The notes: generated by a model not told the origin, from the letters alone. 64,000 nt of DNA from Chryseobacterium turcicum (GCF_021010565.1 NZ_JAJNAY010000001.1:1840001-1904000); one strand, 5' to 3'. Positions 18,395 through 27,873 are shown, numbered from the stretch's first letter. Program-made: numbers and translations.

Positions 18395-18600
18395 GTTTGA
18401 GCTAATTTAACTACAGATCTTTTTAACACATCAGCCACATGAGAGTTTTATTTTGATGTGCATATTAAGACACATAAGCTTTTGAAAATCTTTGATTTTC
18501 TCTCCTGTGCTCTAATTTTTTCAGCTTTTAAATTTAAACTAATGTAACTCCTATGTTTAATTTATAATTATTTTTTTGTGGTTCAAGCATTTTTTACAAA
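18395..18600. repeat. Intergenic palindromic element downstream of dnaA
   Basis: This gap between dnaA and the phosphatase gene holds AACACATCAGCCACATGAG (18425-18443), ACACATAAGC and the near-palindrome GAAAATCTTTGATTTTC (18484-18500). The same palindrome, in the opposite orientation, and related ACACAT/GCCACAT words occur at 38611-38749. It is noncoding and probably a decayed copy of a dispersed short element. Confidence 0.6.
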
Positions 18601-18622
18601 CTAAATTTTAAATAATATTGAA

Positions 18623-19084
18623 ATGAAAATCTTAATGGTTTGTCTCGGAAATATTTGCAGAAGTCCGCTTGCAGAAGGTATTATGCGGTCAAAACTTCCC
18701 GAAGATTTTATTGTAGATTCTGCCGGAACTATCGATATGCATCAGGGAAGCAATCCTGATAAAAGATCTATAAAAATCGCTACCAAATACGGAATTGATA
18801 TTTCAAAACAAAAATCCAGACCTATTACCATCGAAGATTTGAATGATTTCGATAAAATTTACTGTATGGATTTGAGTAATTTAAAAAATGTAATTTCTTT
18901 AACTCAAAACGAAGAACAACGAAGTAAAGTTTCATTATTAATGGAAGCTGCAGATCTTAATCATGCTTCAGGTGAAGTTCCTGATCCTTATTGGAGCGAG
19001 CTAGATGGATTTGAAAAAGTCTATCACCAGCTGGATGAAGCCTGCGAAAAAATTGCCGAAAAACTTCTCATTTCAAAAATCTAG
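18623..19084 (+). CDS. Low-molecular-weight protein-tyrosine phosphatase
   Basis: 153 residues. The P-loop CLGNICRSP (CX5R, Cys7 nucleophile) is at the N terminus and the general acid lies in EVPDPYW near residue 113. The length and motif order are those of LMW-PTPs, which dephosphorylate protein tyrosines and in bacteria often act with capsule-export tyrosine kinases. No kinase is nearby. It is followed after 32 bp by an RsmI-like methylase in the same direction. Confidence 0.94.
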   Translation: MKILMVCLGNICRSPLAEGIMRSKLPEDFIVDSAGTIDMHQGSNPDKRSIKIATKYGIDISKQKSRPITIEDLNDFDKIYCMDLSNLKNVISLTQNEEQRSKVSLLMEAADLNHASGEVPDPYWSELDGFEKVYHQLDEACEKIAEKLLISKI

Positions 19085-19116
19085 AATTAACAATTAACAA
19101 TTTATAATTAAAAAAA

Positions 19117-19815
19117 ATGCTTTTTCTACTTCCTGCTTATCTTTCAGAAAACACGTCAATCAGTCATTTTTCACCTGTGATAAAAGACTACATCATGCAG
19201 ACCGATTATTTTTTTGTTGAAAACGAAAAAACGGCAAGAAAAGTCGTAAAGTTTTTTGCACCTGAAAAAAAACAGTCTGATTTGAAACTTTTCTTGTTAG
19301 ATAAGTATACCGAAAATGCTGATATTAAAGAAGCTCAAGATAGAATGCTCAACGGTCAGGATTTTGGGTTGCTTTCTGAAGCCGGTCTTCCGTGCATTGC
19401 AGACCCTGGGAATTTAATTGTAAAATGGTGTCACGAAAAAAACATTCGAGTAATTCCTATTTCCGGGCCTTCATCTATTATTTTGGCATTAATTTCAAGT
19501 GGTTTTAATGGTCAGGAATTTACGTTTAATGGATATCTTCCGATAGAAAAAGGCGAAAAGAAAAAGAAGATTCAGGCATTAGAAAGTGAACTTGAGAAAA
19601 CGGGTTTTTCACAAATTTTTATGGAAACTCCCTATAGAAATAATGCTCTTTTCGAAGATTTGTGTAAGTTTCTTTCACCTAATACCAAGCTTTGTATCGC
19701 TGTAAACATCAATGATCCGGAACATGAATCGATTAAAACGAAAACAATAAAAGATTGGCAAAAACAAAAACCGGAACTGCATAAAATTCCTGCTGTTTTT
19801 GTCTTAGGAAAATAA
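19117..19815 (+). CDS. SAM-dependent methyltransferase, RsmI-like (tetrapyrrole methylase fold)
   Basis: 232 residues with the tetrapyrrole-methylase fold: FGLLSEAGLPCIADPG (SAM-binding region), VIPISGPSSIILALISSG and FMETPYRN. This is the pattern of RsmI, which methylates C1402 of 16S rRNA, but the protein lacks part of the usual N-terminal segment and C-terminal tail. Bacteroidota often carry such an RsmI paralogue. The substrate is therefore uncertain. It probably shares a transcript with the phosphatase gene. Confidence 0.85.
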   Translation: MLFLLPAYLSENTSISHFSPVIKDYIMQTDYFFVENEKTARKVVKFFAPEKKQSDLKLFLLDKYTENADIKEAQDRMLNGQDFGLLSEAGLPCIADPGNLIVKWCHEKNIRVIPISGPSSIILALISSGFNGQEFTFNGYLPIEKGEKKKKIQALESELEKTGFSQIFMETPYRNNALFEDLCKFLSPNTKLCIAVNINDPEHESIKTKTIKDWQKQKPELHKIPAVFVLGK

Positions 19816-19912
19816 TTGATGTTCTATAATCTCTCGCAAATCAAGCAAATTGAGCAAATTTCTATTTATTAAAAAATCTGCGTAATCAGCAAAATCTGCG
19901 AGAGAAAAAATA

Positions 19913-20824
19913 TTAATTATTATCTATAGATTTTCTCTTCCCGTTTCTCCATTTCTTCCAAATCAAAACAACAACTGGAATCAATAAAAAGAAAGGCCAA
20001 AAAGAAATTATTCCGAGAAAAAATGCCACAAAACTGTTCCAACCTTCGGTAAAAGAATCTCCAAAACGGCTTCCAAAACCTATTTTTGAAGTAGCAGAAC
20101 TTCTTACTTTTTCTTTGTACAACATCAGATTCAATGTACTGTAATTTACTCTGTCATCTATGAAACGAAGCCTGCCTTCAGCAACATCAATTTCATCTTC
20201 AAGCTCTCTGATATTTTCCTGAATTTCCAGCATATCTTTCGTGGTTTTAGCACTCCGCAACATATCACGGTATTTTTCGAGATAGATTTTTTTGTTGTCT
20301 AATTTTATGGAAACATCAGTATATTCTTCAGTTACATCATCAGAAGCTATATTTTTAGATAAAACCGAACCGATTCCATTTGAAAAAGAATTGATTAAAG
20401 CATCAAAATTTTTATGCGGAACACGGATTGTAAAAAACTGTTTTTCATCAATATCTGTATTGTTAAAACGCTCAGTTTGTATGTAGGCGTTGTTACTTTT
20501 TACGATTTCGTTGACTTGTTGATATGCTTTTTTAATATTTCCCACCTGAATTTCTAACTCCCCATTTTTAATAATTTTCTTAACGATAACATTGTTTTGT
20601 GGTGTTGAAATATTGGAGCTTGCATTAACTGCTTTTGCTGAAACTTCACTAATTGGTACTTCTTGAAGAGGTGGTGGAGGCGGTTCATTCATATCTGCCG
20701 CAGAGCTCATTATTTTATCTTCTGAGATTATCTCCACTAAATCAGACTTTACTTCTTGTTGATTGCCAGATTTGTTGCAATTGATAAGAATTAAGAGAAA
20801 TAAAGGGATAAATATTTTTTTCAT
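19913..20824 (-). CDS. DUF4349 lipoprotein
   Basis: From the ATG at 20824 the protein has 303 residues and begins with a lipoprotein signal (LLILINC, Cys17 by count). A longer frame to 20914 would bury this signal and was rejected. The sequence continues with a proline-rich linker (EPPPPPLQEVP), the DUF4349 domain (KNGELEIQVGNIKKAYQQV, then a coiled coil with ENIRELEDEIDVAEGRLRFI) and a C-terminal membrane helix (FFLGIISFWPFFLLIPVVVL). The role is unknown. It is divergent from the DUF2891 gene. Confidence 0.88.
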   Translation of the reverse strand: MKKIFIPLFLLILINCNKSGNQQEVKSDLVEIISEDKIMSSAADMNEPPPPPLQEVPISEVSAKAVNASSNISTPQNNVIVKKIIKNGELEIQVGNIKKAYQQVNEIVKSNNAYIQTERFNNTDIDEKQFFTIRVPHKNFDALINSFSNGIGSVLSKNIASDDVTEEYTDVSIKLDNKKIYLEKYRDMLRSAKTTKDMLEIQENIRELEDEIDVAEGRLRFIDDRVNYSTLNLMLYKEKVRSSATSKIGFGSRFGDSFTEGWNSFVAFFLGIISFWPFFLLIPVVVLIWKKWRNGKRKSIDNN

Positions 20825-20892
20825 AAATTGATTTTGTGAATTTGAGCAAAAACTATGCTTAAAATCTAAAATTACTTTTATATTTTTATTGA

Positions 20893-21960
20893 ATGAAAAA
20901 AAGTCTTTTAGCATTGGCGTTTTTACCGGTTTTAATTTTTGCTCAGGAAAATCCTAAACTTACGGATGAAATGGCAATGAAATTATCTGAAAAACCACTT
21001 CACTGTATCAATCAGGAATACCCGAATAAGACGGCGCATATTATTAATAATGCTAATGAAGTTACCTTGACCCCGAAAGATTTACATCCCAGTTTTTATG
21101 GCTGTTTTGATTGGCATAGCTCGGTTCATGGTCACTGGATGCTGGTTCGATTGCTAAAAACAAAACCTAATTTATCAGTTGCTAAAGACATTGAAAAGAT
21201 ACTCGACAATTCATTTACAAAAGAAAATCTGCAAGTAGAAGCCGATTATTTCACAAAATATCAGTTAACCACAACATTTGAGCGAACATATGGTTGGGCT
21301 TGGTTATTAAAATTAGATGAAGAATTAATGACCTGGAATCATCCAAAAGCTAAAATCTGGCATCAGAATCTAAAACCTTTAAAAGATAAAATTCTGACTT
21401 CGTGGAAAACCTATCTTCCAAAACAAACTTATCCCAATAGAACAGGAGTGCACCCAAACACCGCATTTGCCATGGTTTTTGCTTTAGACTGGGCAAGAGC
21501 GACAGGTGATAAAACTTTTGAAAATGAACTGATTGAAAAAGCAAAATATTTTTACTTAAACAACACCAAAACGCCTGCTTATCTCGAACCGGATGGTTCG
21601 GATTTCTTTTCTCCGAGTTTGGAAATTGCAGATTTAATGAGAAGAATTCTTCCTCAGAAAGAATTTGTAAAATGGCTAGACCAATTTTATGAAAAAAGAA
21701 GCATAGAAAATATCGAAAAAATTCCTGTGGTAAGTGATTTGAGCGATTATCAAACCGTTCATTTAGTAGGTTTATCTTTTACCAAAGCTTGGTGCATGAA
21801 AGGAATCGCAAAATCTCTACCCGATAATCATCCGTTGAAACAGAAGTTTCAAAAAACAGCAAACATCTTTTTAAATAATGGACTTCCGTTATTATTTCAA
21901 GGGAATTATGGTGGAGATCATTGGTTGGCAAGTTTTGCGGTGTATGCTTTGGAAGATTAA
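20893..21960 (+). CDS. DUF2891 exported protein
   Basis: 355 residues with a signal peptide (about 1-18, ending IFAQ). The motifs DLHPSFYGCFDWHSSVHGHW, FERTYGWAWLLKL, GVHPNTAFAM and EPDGSDFFSPSLEIADLM are typical of DUF2891, an alpha-helical, probably alpha/alpha-toroid family with conserved Trp, His and Asp residues suggesting an enzyme acting on sugars or the cell wall. The substrate is unknown. The GNYGGDHWLASFAVYAL ending indicates a complete protein. Confidence 0.88.
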   Translation: MKKSLLALAFLPVLIFAQENPKLTDEMAMKLSEKPLHCINQEYPNKTAHIINNANEVTLTPKDLHPSFYGCFDWHSSVHGHWMLVRLLKTKPNLSVAKDIEKILDNSFTKENLQVEADYFTKYQLTTTFERTYGWAWLLKLDEELMTWNHPKAKIWHQNLKPLKDKILTSWKTYLPKQTYPNRTGVHPNTAFAMVFALDWARATGDKTFENELIEKAKYFYLNNTKTPAYLEPDGSDFFSPSLEIADLMRRILPQKEFVKWLDQFYEKRSIENIEKIPVVSDLSDYQTVHLVGLSFTKAWCMKGIAKSLPDNHPLKQKFQKTANIFLNNGLPLLFQGNYGGDHWLASFAVYALED

Positions 21961-21980
21961 AAACTTTTTTAAACTTTTCA

Positions 21981-22313
21981 TTTAACCACAAGAGCTACAA
22001 AAGATTTAGATATTTTTATTAATGATTGTCCGCAATTCCTCATATTCTATATCTTTTTGTATTTCTTTGCTAAGTTTACGCCCTTGTTTAACTTTAAAAC
22101 AGTCAAATTTTAATATTCTTTGTTTGCCTTTGCGTTAAAATATCGAATATTAGTGAAAACGGATATACATATTATTATTATTATTAAAGCTTATTTTTTA
22201 AATGAAAAAAGAGCACAACAGTTTTCAAAAATCTTTGATTTTTATTCTTTTGATAGCTTTGAATATCTTAATAATATAGATTTCAAATTTCTTTTGCCTC
22301 TTATGCGGTTAAA
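21981..22313. repeat. Intergenic element with terminal inverted repeats
   Basis: This 333-bp segment starts with TTTAACCACAAGAG and ends with CTC-TTATGCGGTTAAA, which are imperfect inverted repeats. Inside are CTTTGCGTTAAAA and CAAAAATCTTTGATTTTTA, words that recur in other gaps of this window. A 67-codon frame within it looks spurious. The segment between the DUF2891 gene and the AraC gene holds no convincing gene. Confidence 0.5.
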
Positions 22314-22354
22314 CAAAAATTAGTTTAAACAGCTTTTAAATTTAAATTGATAAA

Positions 22355-23197
22355 ATGACGATTTTAGAACAATTCGGAGTTGATGTTTTTACGCAACATA
22401 ATATTTTCGAAAGAATATCTGTAGATAAGCCTTTTCGTCCCGACAATCCGGCTTTTATATTCATTAAAAGTGGTTCTATAAAGCTTCGTCAGCATTTTAA
22501 TGATCTTGAGCTTACGGCTAATACATTTATGGTGACAGATCCGCAAACGGTGTATGAAATGATTTCGGTGAGTGACGATTTTCAGTCGAGAATGGTGTCT
22601 TATAAACGGGATTTTATTTCTGCTTTATCGTTGAAATTCAATAGATTAATTACCTACCGTTATTTCCGTCAGCAAATGAATGTAGGCGTTCCTTTTTCTA
22701 AAGATGATTTAGATTTAATTTGGAAAAGTGTCAATTTCTTAAAATCTATTTTAGATTCTGAAACCGAAATGACCTACAAAAAAGAGATTGTAGAGCACCT
22801 TTTTTCAGTGTTTTGCTATCAGATTGCAGGAATTATTTCTAATGAAGACAATAGCGCAATGAATCAAATGTCGAGACAACAAGAGATTGTGTTTGTTTTT
22901 TTAACTGATTTGTCATCTCATCATTTAAACAACAGAACGGTAGAGTTTTATGCCGAACGACAGTCGATTACAACTAGACATCTTTCATCGGTCGTGAAGT
23001 CGGTAACGGGTAAGTCGGCAAGTCAGATTATCGCTTCTATTGTAATTAATGAAGCTAAGGTGTATCTAAACTCTTCAAAAATGCCTATTTCAGAGATTTC
23101 TACAATCCTTGGTTTTAGCGACCAATATTCATTTTCACACTTCTTTAAGAAGCATTTAGAGCTAAGTCCGAGTCAATACAGGCAACAATATCAATAA
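22355..23197 (+). CDS. AraC-family transcriptional regulator
   Basis: 280 residues. The N-terminal cupin-like sensor region (about 25-150) is followed by a C-terminal AraC DNA-binding domain (about 180-278) with two helix-turn-helix motifs: FYAERQSITTRHLSSVVKSV and ISTILGFSDQYSFSHFFKK, closed by LSPSQYRQ. It sits 92 bp upstream of a TolC/HlyD/MFS set in the same direction and is the likely local regulator of that efflux system. Confidence 0.93.
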   Translation: MTILEQFGVDVFTQHNIFERISVDKPFRPDNPAFIFIKSGSIKLRQHFNDLELTANTFMVTDPQTVYEMISVSDDFQSRMVSYKRDFISALSLKFNRLITYRYFRQQMNVGVPFSKDDLDLIWKSVNFLKSILDSETEMTYKKEIVEHLFSVFCYQIAGIISNEDNSAMNQMSRQQEIVFVFLTDLSSHHLNNRTVEFYAERQSITTRHLSSVVKSVTGKSASQIIASIVINEAKVYLNSSKMPISEISTILGFSDQYSFSHFFKKHLELSPSQYRQQYQ

Positions 23198-23238
23198 CTG
23201 AATCCTACATTTGAACATCTTTTTCCAAAATTCAAACA

Positions 23239-23269
23239 TTTGTTTGACTGTGTTGTTGCGCTAACTTTG
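23239..23269 (+). promoter_or_regulatory. Promoter of the tolC-like gene with possible operator
   Basis: TTTG (23239-23242), a 19-base spacer and TAACTTTG (23262-23269) match the Bacteroidota sigma-ABfr consensus. The palindrome CAAACATTTGTTTG (23233-23246) overlaps the -33 box, and a partial copy (CATTTGAACATC) lies about 25 bp upstream. These are plausible binding sites for the adjacent AraC protein. Confidence 0.72.
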
Positions 23270-23289
23270 CATCTGTAAAACAAGGTAAA

Positions 23290-24600
23290 ATGCTTAATAA
23301 CATAAAAACAGCTCTATCAGTTCTGGTAGGTCTTTTTCCTGCGCTGTTTTTTTCACAGGAAATAAAACAGATGACCGTGAATGAAGTTGCCGAATTGGCC
23401 ATTCAAAATCATCAACAACTTAAAGTTTCTGCCCAGAATATCGATATTGCCAAACAACAGACGGATATTACAAAACTTCAGAAACTACCCACAATCACAG
23501 CGTCTACAAGTCAGTTTTATTTGGGAAACGCCATTGCTATAGATAAAGATTTTTCCAATTCAATAAATGTTCCGATGCCACATTATGGTAGTTCGTATGC
23601 ATTGCAGGCAACACAATTAATTTTTAAAGGAGGCTTGGTCAATAAATCTATTGAACTGGCAGGACTTCGTGAGCAGCTTTCAGAATTAGATTTAGAGAAA
23701 AATAAACAAGACGTAAAGTTGCTGGTGATTTCTAATTATTTGGATATTTATAAAATCATAAACCAGGAATCTGTCATTCAAAACAACAAAAAACTGGCTC
23801 AGCAAAGATTAAAAAACGTCAACGATTTTTATAAACAAGGAATGATTACCAGAAACGAAGTGATTCGTGGTGAGTTGGCGATTAAAAATCTTGACCAAAA
23901 TCTTTTAACCTTAACTAATAACAGAAAGATTCTTAATTATAATCTGAATATCGCTTTAGGCTTAAGCTCAGAAACGCAGATTATTCCGATAGAAAATTTA
24001 GGAAATAAAGAAACCGGAATCGGGATGGATTATTACCTGAATCTTGCGCACGACAGCAATCCGCAAATGAAATCTGCAAAAACCAATATTACAGTTGCCG
24101 ATAAAAATATAGAAATCATTAAAACCGATAAAATGCCGACACTTTCAGGGTTTGGAGGCTATACTTTGCAAAGACCTGTTACAACAAGAAATCCTGTTTT
24201 AGATATGTATTCGGGAGGTTGGCAAGGCGGTATTTCTTTGAGTTATAATATTGATAATTTATACAAAACCAAAGAGAGAGTAAAGCTGGGTGAGATACAG
24301 AAAAATCAGGCAAATGATGCGATGACTTTGGTACAGCAAAACCTCGATATGGCGGTAAATGCTGCTTTTACAAAATATCAGGAAGCGCTTCAACAATCAG
24401 AAATCCTGAATGATGCTAAAAATTTGGCCGACGAAAACTACAACATTACGGAAGCTAAATATCTGAATCAATTGGCTGTACAAGCCGAAATGATTGATGC
24501 TCAAAACCAAAAACTACAGTCAGAATTAGATTTTGCCAACGCTGAAATTAATGTGCTTTATCAATATTATAATCTTTTAAAATCTACGGGAACGCTTTAA
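23290..24600 (+). CDS. TolC-family outer-membrane efflux protein
   Basis: 436 residues with a signal peptide (about 1-22, ending FFSQE). Two homologous halves of long helices and short strands have the usual repeats (NEVAELAIQNHQQLKVSAQ; later YYLNLAHDSNPQMKSAKTNI). It forms the outer-membrane channel of a tripartite pump. The following membrane-fusion and MFS genes would complete it. Confidence 0.92.
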   Translation: MLNNIKTALSVLVGLFPALFFSQEIKQMTVNEVAELAIQNHQQLKVSAQNIDIAKQQTDITKLQKLPTITASTSQFYLGNAIAIDKDFSNSINVPMPHYGSSYALQATQLIFKGGLVNKSIELAGLREQLSELDLEKNKQDVKLLVISNYLDIYKIINQESVIQNNKKLAQQRLKNVNDFYKQGMITRNEVIRGELAIKNLDQNLLTLTNNRKILNYNLNIALGLSSETQIIPIENLGNKETGIGMDYYLNLAHDSNPQMKSAKTNITVADKNIEIIKTDKMPTLSGFGGYTLQRPVTTRNPVLDMYSGGWQGGISLSYNIDNLYKTKERVKLGEIQKNQANDAMTLVQQNLDMAVNAAFTKYQEALQQSEILNDAKNLADENYNITEAKYLNQLAVQAEMIDAQNQKLQSELDFANAEINVLYQYYNLLKSTGTL

Positions 24601-24611
24601 GAATGCTAATG

Positions 24612-24776
24612 TTTTTAACGCAAAGTTTTTAGATTATTGAAAATATCATCAAGTGAGCAAAGATTAATCAACAAGTTGATTTTATGAAGCTTATGTATAT
24701 GCTTCGCGAAGCAAATTCATTTGCCTTTGCAAACTTGAAAATTAAACATACAGAAATAAAATCTTTGCGTTAAAAA
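24612..24776. repeat. MITE-like element with perfect 14-bp terminal inverted repeats (copy 1)
   Basis: TTTTTAACGCAAAG at 24612-24625 is the exact reverse complement of CTTTGCGTTAAAAA at 24763-24776. The interior is AT-rich and noncoding, with GAGCAAAGATTAATCAACAAG and the small palindrome GCTTCGCGAAGC. A second element with the same ends lies at 61974-62147. Confidence 0.75.
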
Positions 24777-24815
24777 AATCCAACATAAAATATATCAAAA
24801 CTGAAAATCAAGATA

Positions 24816-25919
24816 ATGGAAAACAAGGAACAAAATACACAAGATATACAACCTACCATTTCGAGCGCAGAAGCTAAGAAAAAGCAGAATAAAAAGAATA
24901 AAATAAGAGCCATCATTTCTAACATTATTGTGTTTGCAGTGATAGGATTTGGATTGTTTTGGCTGGTTCGTCAATACTTTCACATCGGAGATAAAACTTA
25001 CACCGAAGCAGCTCAAGTGGAAGAATTCATTAATCCAATCAATACAAGAGTTTCCGCATATATCAACGAAATTAGATTCATCGAGCATCAACCGGTAAAA
25101 AAAGGAGATACTTTGGTGATTTTAGACCAAAGAGAAATTCTTACCCAATTGGGTCAGGCTGAAGCGGCTTATCAAAATGCTTTGGCACAAAAAACGGCTA
25201 CAAGTTCATCGGTGAACACCGTTTCCAATAACGTAAGTGTGATGGAATCTAATATCGCTGGAGCTAAAGCCAGACTTTGGAATGCCGAACAAAATTTAAA
25301 CCGATACAAAAATCTTTTAGCTTCTGAAGCCGTAACAAGACAGCAATATGACCAAATGAAAACCGAATATGATGCCCAGAAAGCAGCGTACGAAACATTG
25401 GTCAATCAAAAGCAATCGGCTAATCTTTCAACAACCGAAGTAAAAAGCAAATTTGGAATCAACGATGCCGAAATCAAAAGAACAAAATCTGCCTTGGAAA
25501 TGGCTAAAATCAATCTTTCTTATACCGTAATTACTGCTCCTTATGATGGCGTAATGGGAAGACGATTAATCGCTGAAGGACAATTAATTCAGCCAGGGCA
25601 ACAAGTAGGAACAATCGTTTTGAATAATCAAAAATGGGTAACCGCCAACTTTTTAGAAAGCCAAATGCCCAATATCAAAATCGGACAAAAAATAAAGATG
25701 ACAGCCGATGCTTTAGGTAAAAAAGAATTTGAAGGAACCGTAACGGCGGTCTCTGCGGCAACAGGTTCCAGATATTCAAGTGTTCCGACGGATAATTCTA
25801 CTGGTAACTTTATTAAAGTTCAACAACGAATTCCGGTAAGAATTGAGTTTACAGCATCCAATAAAAAGGAAGATATTGCTAAACTTAGCGCGGGTATGAA
25901 TATGAATGTTTCTTTATAA
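24816..25919 (+). CDS. HlyD/EmrA-family membrane fusion protein
   Basis: 367 residues. A lysine-rich cytoplasmic N terminus (about 1-33) precedes one membrane helix (about 34-52). Next come a biotinyl-lipoyl-like half (VSAYINEIRFIEHQPVKKGD), a long helical hairpin rich in Ala, Gln and Asn, the second lipoyl half with VITAPYDGVMGRRL, and a beta-barrel domain (WVTANFLESQM). This is the periplasmic adaptor of an EmrAB-TolC-like pump. Confidence 0.93.
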   Translation: MENKEQNTQDIQPTISSAEAKKKQNKKNKIRAIISNIIVFAVIGFGLFWLVRQYFHIGDKTYTEAAQVEEFINPINTRVSAYINEIRFIEHQPVKKGDTLVILDQREILTQLGQAEAAYQNALAQKTATSSSVNTVSNNVSVMESNIAGAKARLWNAEQNLNRYKNLLASEAVTRQQYDQMKTEYDAQKAAYETLVNQKQSANLSTTEVKSKFGINDAEIKRTKSALEMAKINLSYTVITAPYDGVMGRRLIAEGQLIQPGQQVGTIVLNNQKWVTANFLESQMPNIKIGQKIKMTADALGKKEFEGTVTAVSAATGSRYSSVPTDNSTGNFIKVQQRIPVRIEFTASNKKEDIAKLSAGMNMNVSL

Positions 25920-25921
25920 AG

Positions 25922-26100
25922 AGACGAATGGATTATAGACGGATAGATTATAGACGAATAGAATATAGACAGATAGATAAAAGACTTTTGTGATTCTTTG
26001 TAACCACCAAAGTTCTCATCTATTTAAAACCTTATGACTGTCTGTTCTCTATTAGTCTATTAGTCTATTCTCTATTAATCCATCATCTATTAGTCTAAAA
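25922..26100. repeat. 15-bp tandem repeats with an inverted counterpart
   Basis: Four imperfect 15-bp units (AGACGRATRGATTAT type) occupy 25922-25981. A partially complementary set (AGTCTATTAGTCTATT, ATCTATTAGTCT) lies at about 26050-26097, so the two could fold on each other. Similar words (CTATCAGTCTATTATC) occur at about 33870-33900. The stretch between the adaptor and MFS genes is noncoding. Confidence 0.7.
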
Positions 26101-26103
26101 ATT

Positions 26104-27696
26104 ATGTACAATAAAGGTCTTTTCAGCGATTGGGTTCCCAAGCCTGTTCAGCTGTTACTTATAGTTTTGCTGCTTGTTGTCGTGATGCCTTTAGGAGGTG
26201 TTTACGCAGGGAATATCAGCTTTATGGTGAGCGGAACCGGTCATCTTACCGAATATTTTATGTGGGCAAATTATGCCACAACTATCGGGATGGGCGCTTG
26301 TATGCCGGTTGTTCTCAGATTCAAAATGAGATATAAAGTACGTGATAAAGTCGTGCTTTTATTGGTGCTTTTAGGGTTGTTAAGTTACATTAATGGAACC
26401 ACGATGGAACCAGCAATTATCATTGTAAGTGCTTTGGTGATTGGATTTTTAAAAATGATGATTACCATAGAACTATTCCTTCCGTTGATGGTCATAATGG
26501 GTGGAAGAGGTGTTTTCTACGGTGTATTTTATACATTCGTTTTAACTTTGACTCAGATTTCTGGTTACTATGCGGTAGAAATTTCGATGCTCTACAATTG
26601 GCAACAATTTTTTATGATTGCGGCACTTCAGTGTTTTGCGATGGCTTTAATTTGTTGGATTTTTATGCACAATAAATATTTTGCACTGAAAGTTCCGCTG
26701 CATTATATTGATTGGCTGAGTATTCTTTTATTTGTGTCGACGTTTATGTTTTCGGCTTATGTTTTTTCTTTCGGCAAACAGCAGGATTGGTTGAATTCCA
26801 CAAAAATTATCAATGCGAGTATTGCGGCTTTTGTGAGTTTTTCTTTGTTGGCGATTCGTCAGTTGACTTTGAAAAGACCCTATTTATCTTTCAAAATTTT
26901 CAAGCGAAGTAATGTTCAGAACGGATTGTTTTTACTCTTTTGCTTGGGAATGTTTTTAGGAACTACTTCCATACAAAATATCTTTTCAGTCGGTGTTTTA
27001 GGCTATGACCAATTGACGAATGCTAAACTGAATTTGATGATGATTCCCGGATTGATTCTCGCCGGAATTGTCGCTGTATATTGGTTTAAAAAAGAGAAAC
27101 CACTCAAAATGTTCATCTTCTCAGGATTTTCATCGATGATAGGCTATTGCATTATTATGTATGTTTCAATGGTCTTAGAATTCAACTATGAAAGCTGGTA
27201 TTTGCCGATGTTTCTGAAAGGTTTTGGGATGGGTTCACTCTTTATTTCTGTTTGGTATTATACTTTAGATAAACTTGAATTGGATGATATGTTGGCGGCC
27301 ATCGGATTAGTTTTGGTTTGGCGTACTTTCCTTGCGGTAGCCTTTTTCTCAGCATTATTTTCGTGGTTTCAGTATCAGTTTCAAGTCGAAAGTCTTGGTG
27401 ATTTAGCAGTTTATTTGGATGGAATGACATTGACTTCACAAAACCTTTCATCGAACTTAAAAAATATTCAGCTCAATGCGATTCTTTCTGCCAACAAGAA
27501 AATTTTCGGTTACATCATTGTTGCAGGCTTTGGAGTATTATTGTTTGTCTTAACCCATCATTTCGGGGCAGAAAAATTCAAATACCCAAGATTCATAAGA
27601 CTCATCAGCGGAAAATCGGTCATTGCCAGAAGAAGATTACAAGAGCGCAAAAGACTATTAGAAAACATAAAAGATGCGGCAGGACCTGCTGTATAA
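26104..27696 (+). CDS. MFS multidrug efflux transporter
   Basis: 530 residues with about 14 hydrophobic segments, the layout of DHA2/EmrB-type drug/proton antiporters. Sequence signatures are weak compared with EmrB, which is usual for the Bacteroidota branch. A basic cytoplasmic C terminus (RRRLQERKRLLEN) ends the protein. Its place behind tolC- and hlyD-like genes and an AraC gene indicates the inner-membrane part of a tripartite exporter. The substrate is unknown. Confidence 0.88.
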   Translation: MYNKGLFSDWVPKPVQLLLIVLLLVVVMPLGGVYAGNISFMVSGTGHLTEYFMWANYATTIGMGACMPVVLRFKMRYKVRDKVVLLLVLLGLLSYINGTTMEPAIIIVSALVIGFLKMMITIELFLPLMVIMGGRGVFYGVFYTFVLTLTQISGYYAVEISMLYNWQQFFMIAALQCFAMALICWIFMHNKYFALKVPLHYIDWLSILLFVSTFMFSAYVFSFGKQQDWLNSTKIINASIAAFVSFSLLAIRQLTLKRPYLSFKIFKRSNVQNGLFLLFCLGMFLGTTSIQNIFSVGVLGYDQLTNAKLNLMMIPGLILAGIVAVYWFKKEKPLKMFIFSGFSSMIGYCIIMYVSMVLEFNYESWYLPMFLKGFGMGSLFISVWYYTLDKLELDDMLAAIGLVLVWRTFLAVAFFSALFSWFQYQFQVESLGDLAVYLDGMTLTSQNLSSNLKNIQLNAILSANKKIFGYIIVAGFGVLLFVLTHHFGAEKFKYPRFIRLISGKSVIARRRLQERKRLLENIKDAAGPAV

Positions 27697-27811
27697 AGAA
27701 CCTTGTTTTTTCTTGCGAAGTCCCGTTTTATTAATGAAATGGGATTTTGCTTTATTATAAATTCAAATGTTTTCAGCAATTCAAATTTTCATTTAACCAA
27801 AATAAATTAAA

Positions 27812-27840
27812 ACAAACCTGAATGTCCCCATACATTCAGG
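27812..27840 (-). terminator. Terminator of the serine hydrolase gene
   Basis: On the minus strand CCTGAATGT and ACATTCAGG form a 9-bp stem followed by TTTGTTTTAATTT. Confidence 0.8.
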
Positions 27841-27873
27841 TCGTTACTTCCAATAAAATACTTTTCTATATAT

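Noticed and set aside
16722-18622. Replication origin next to dnaA
   Set aside because: No cluster of TTATNCACA boxes, and neither dnaN nor other origin genes lie nearby.
22120-22323. Small gene upstream of the AraC regulator
   Set aside because: It lies inside a repeat element, has no ribosome-binding site and reads as low-complexity hydrophobic sequence.
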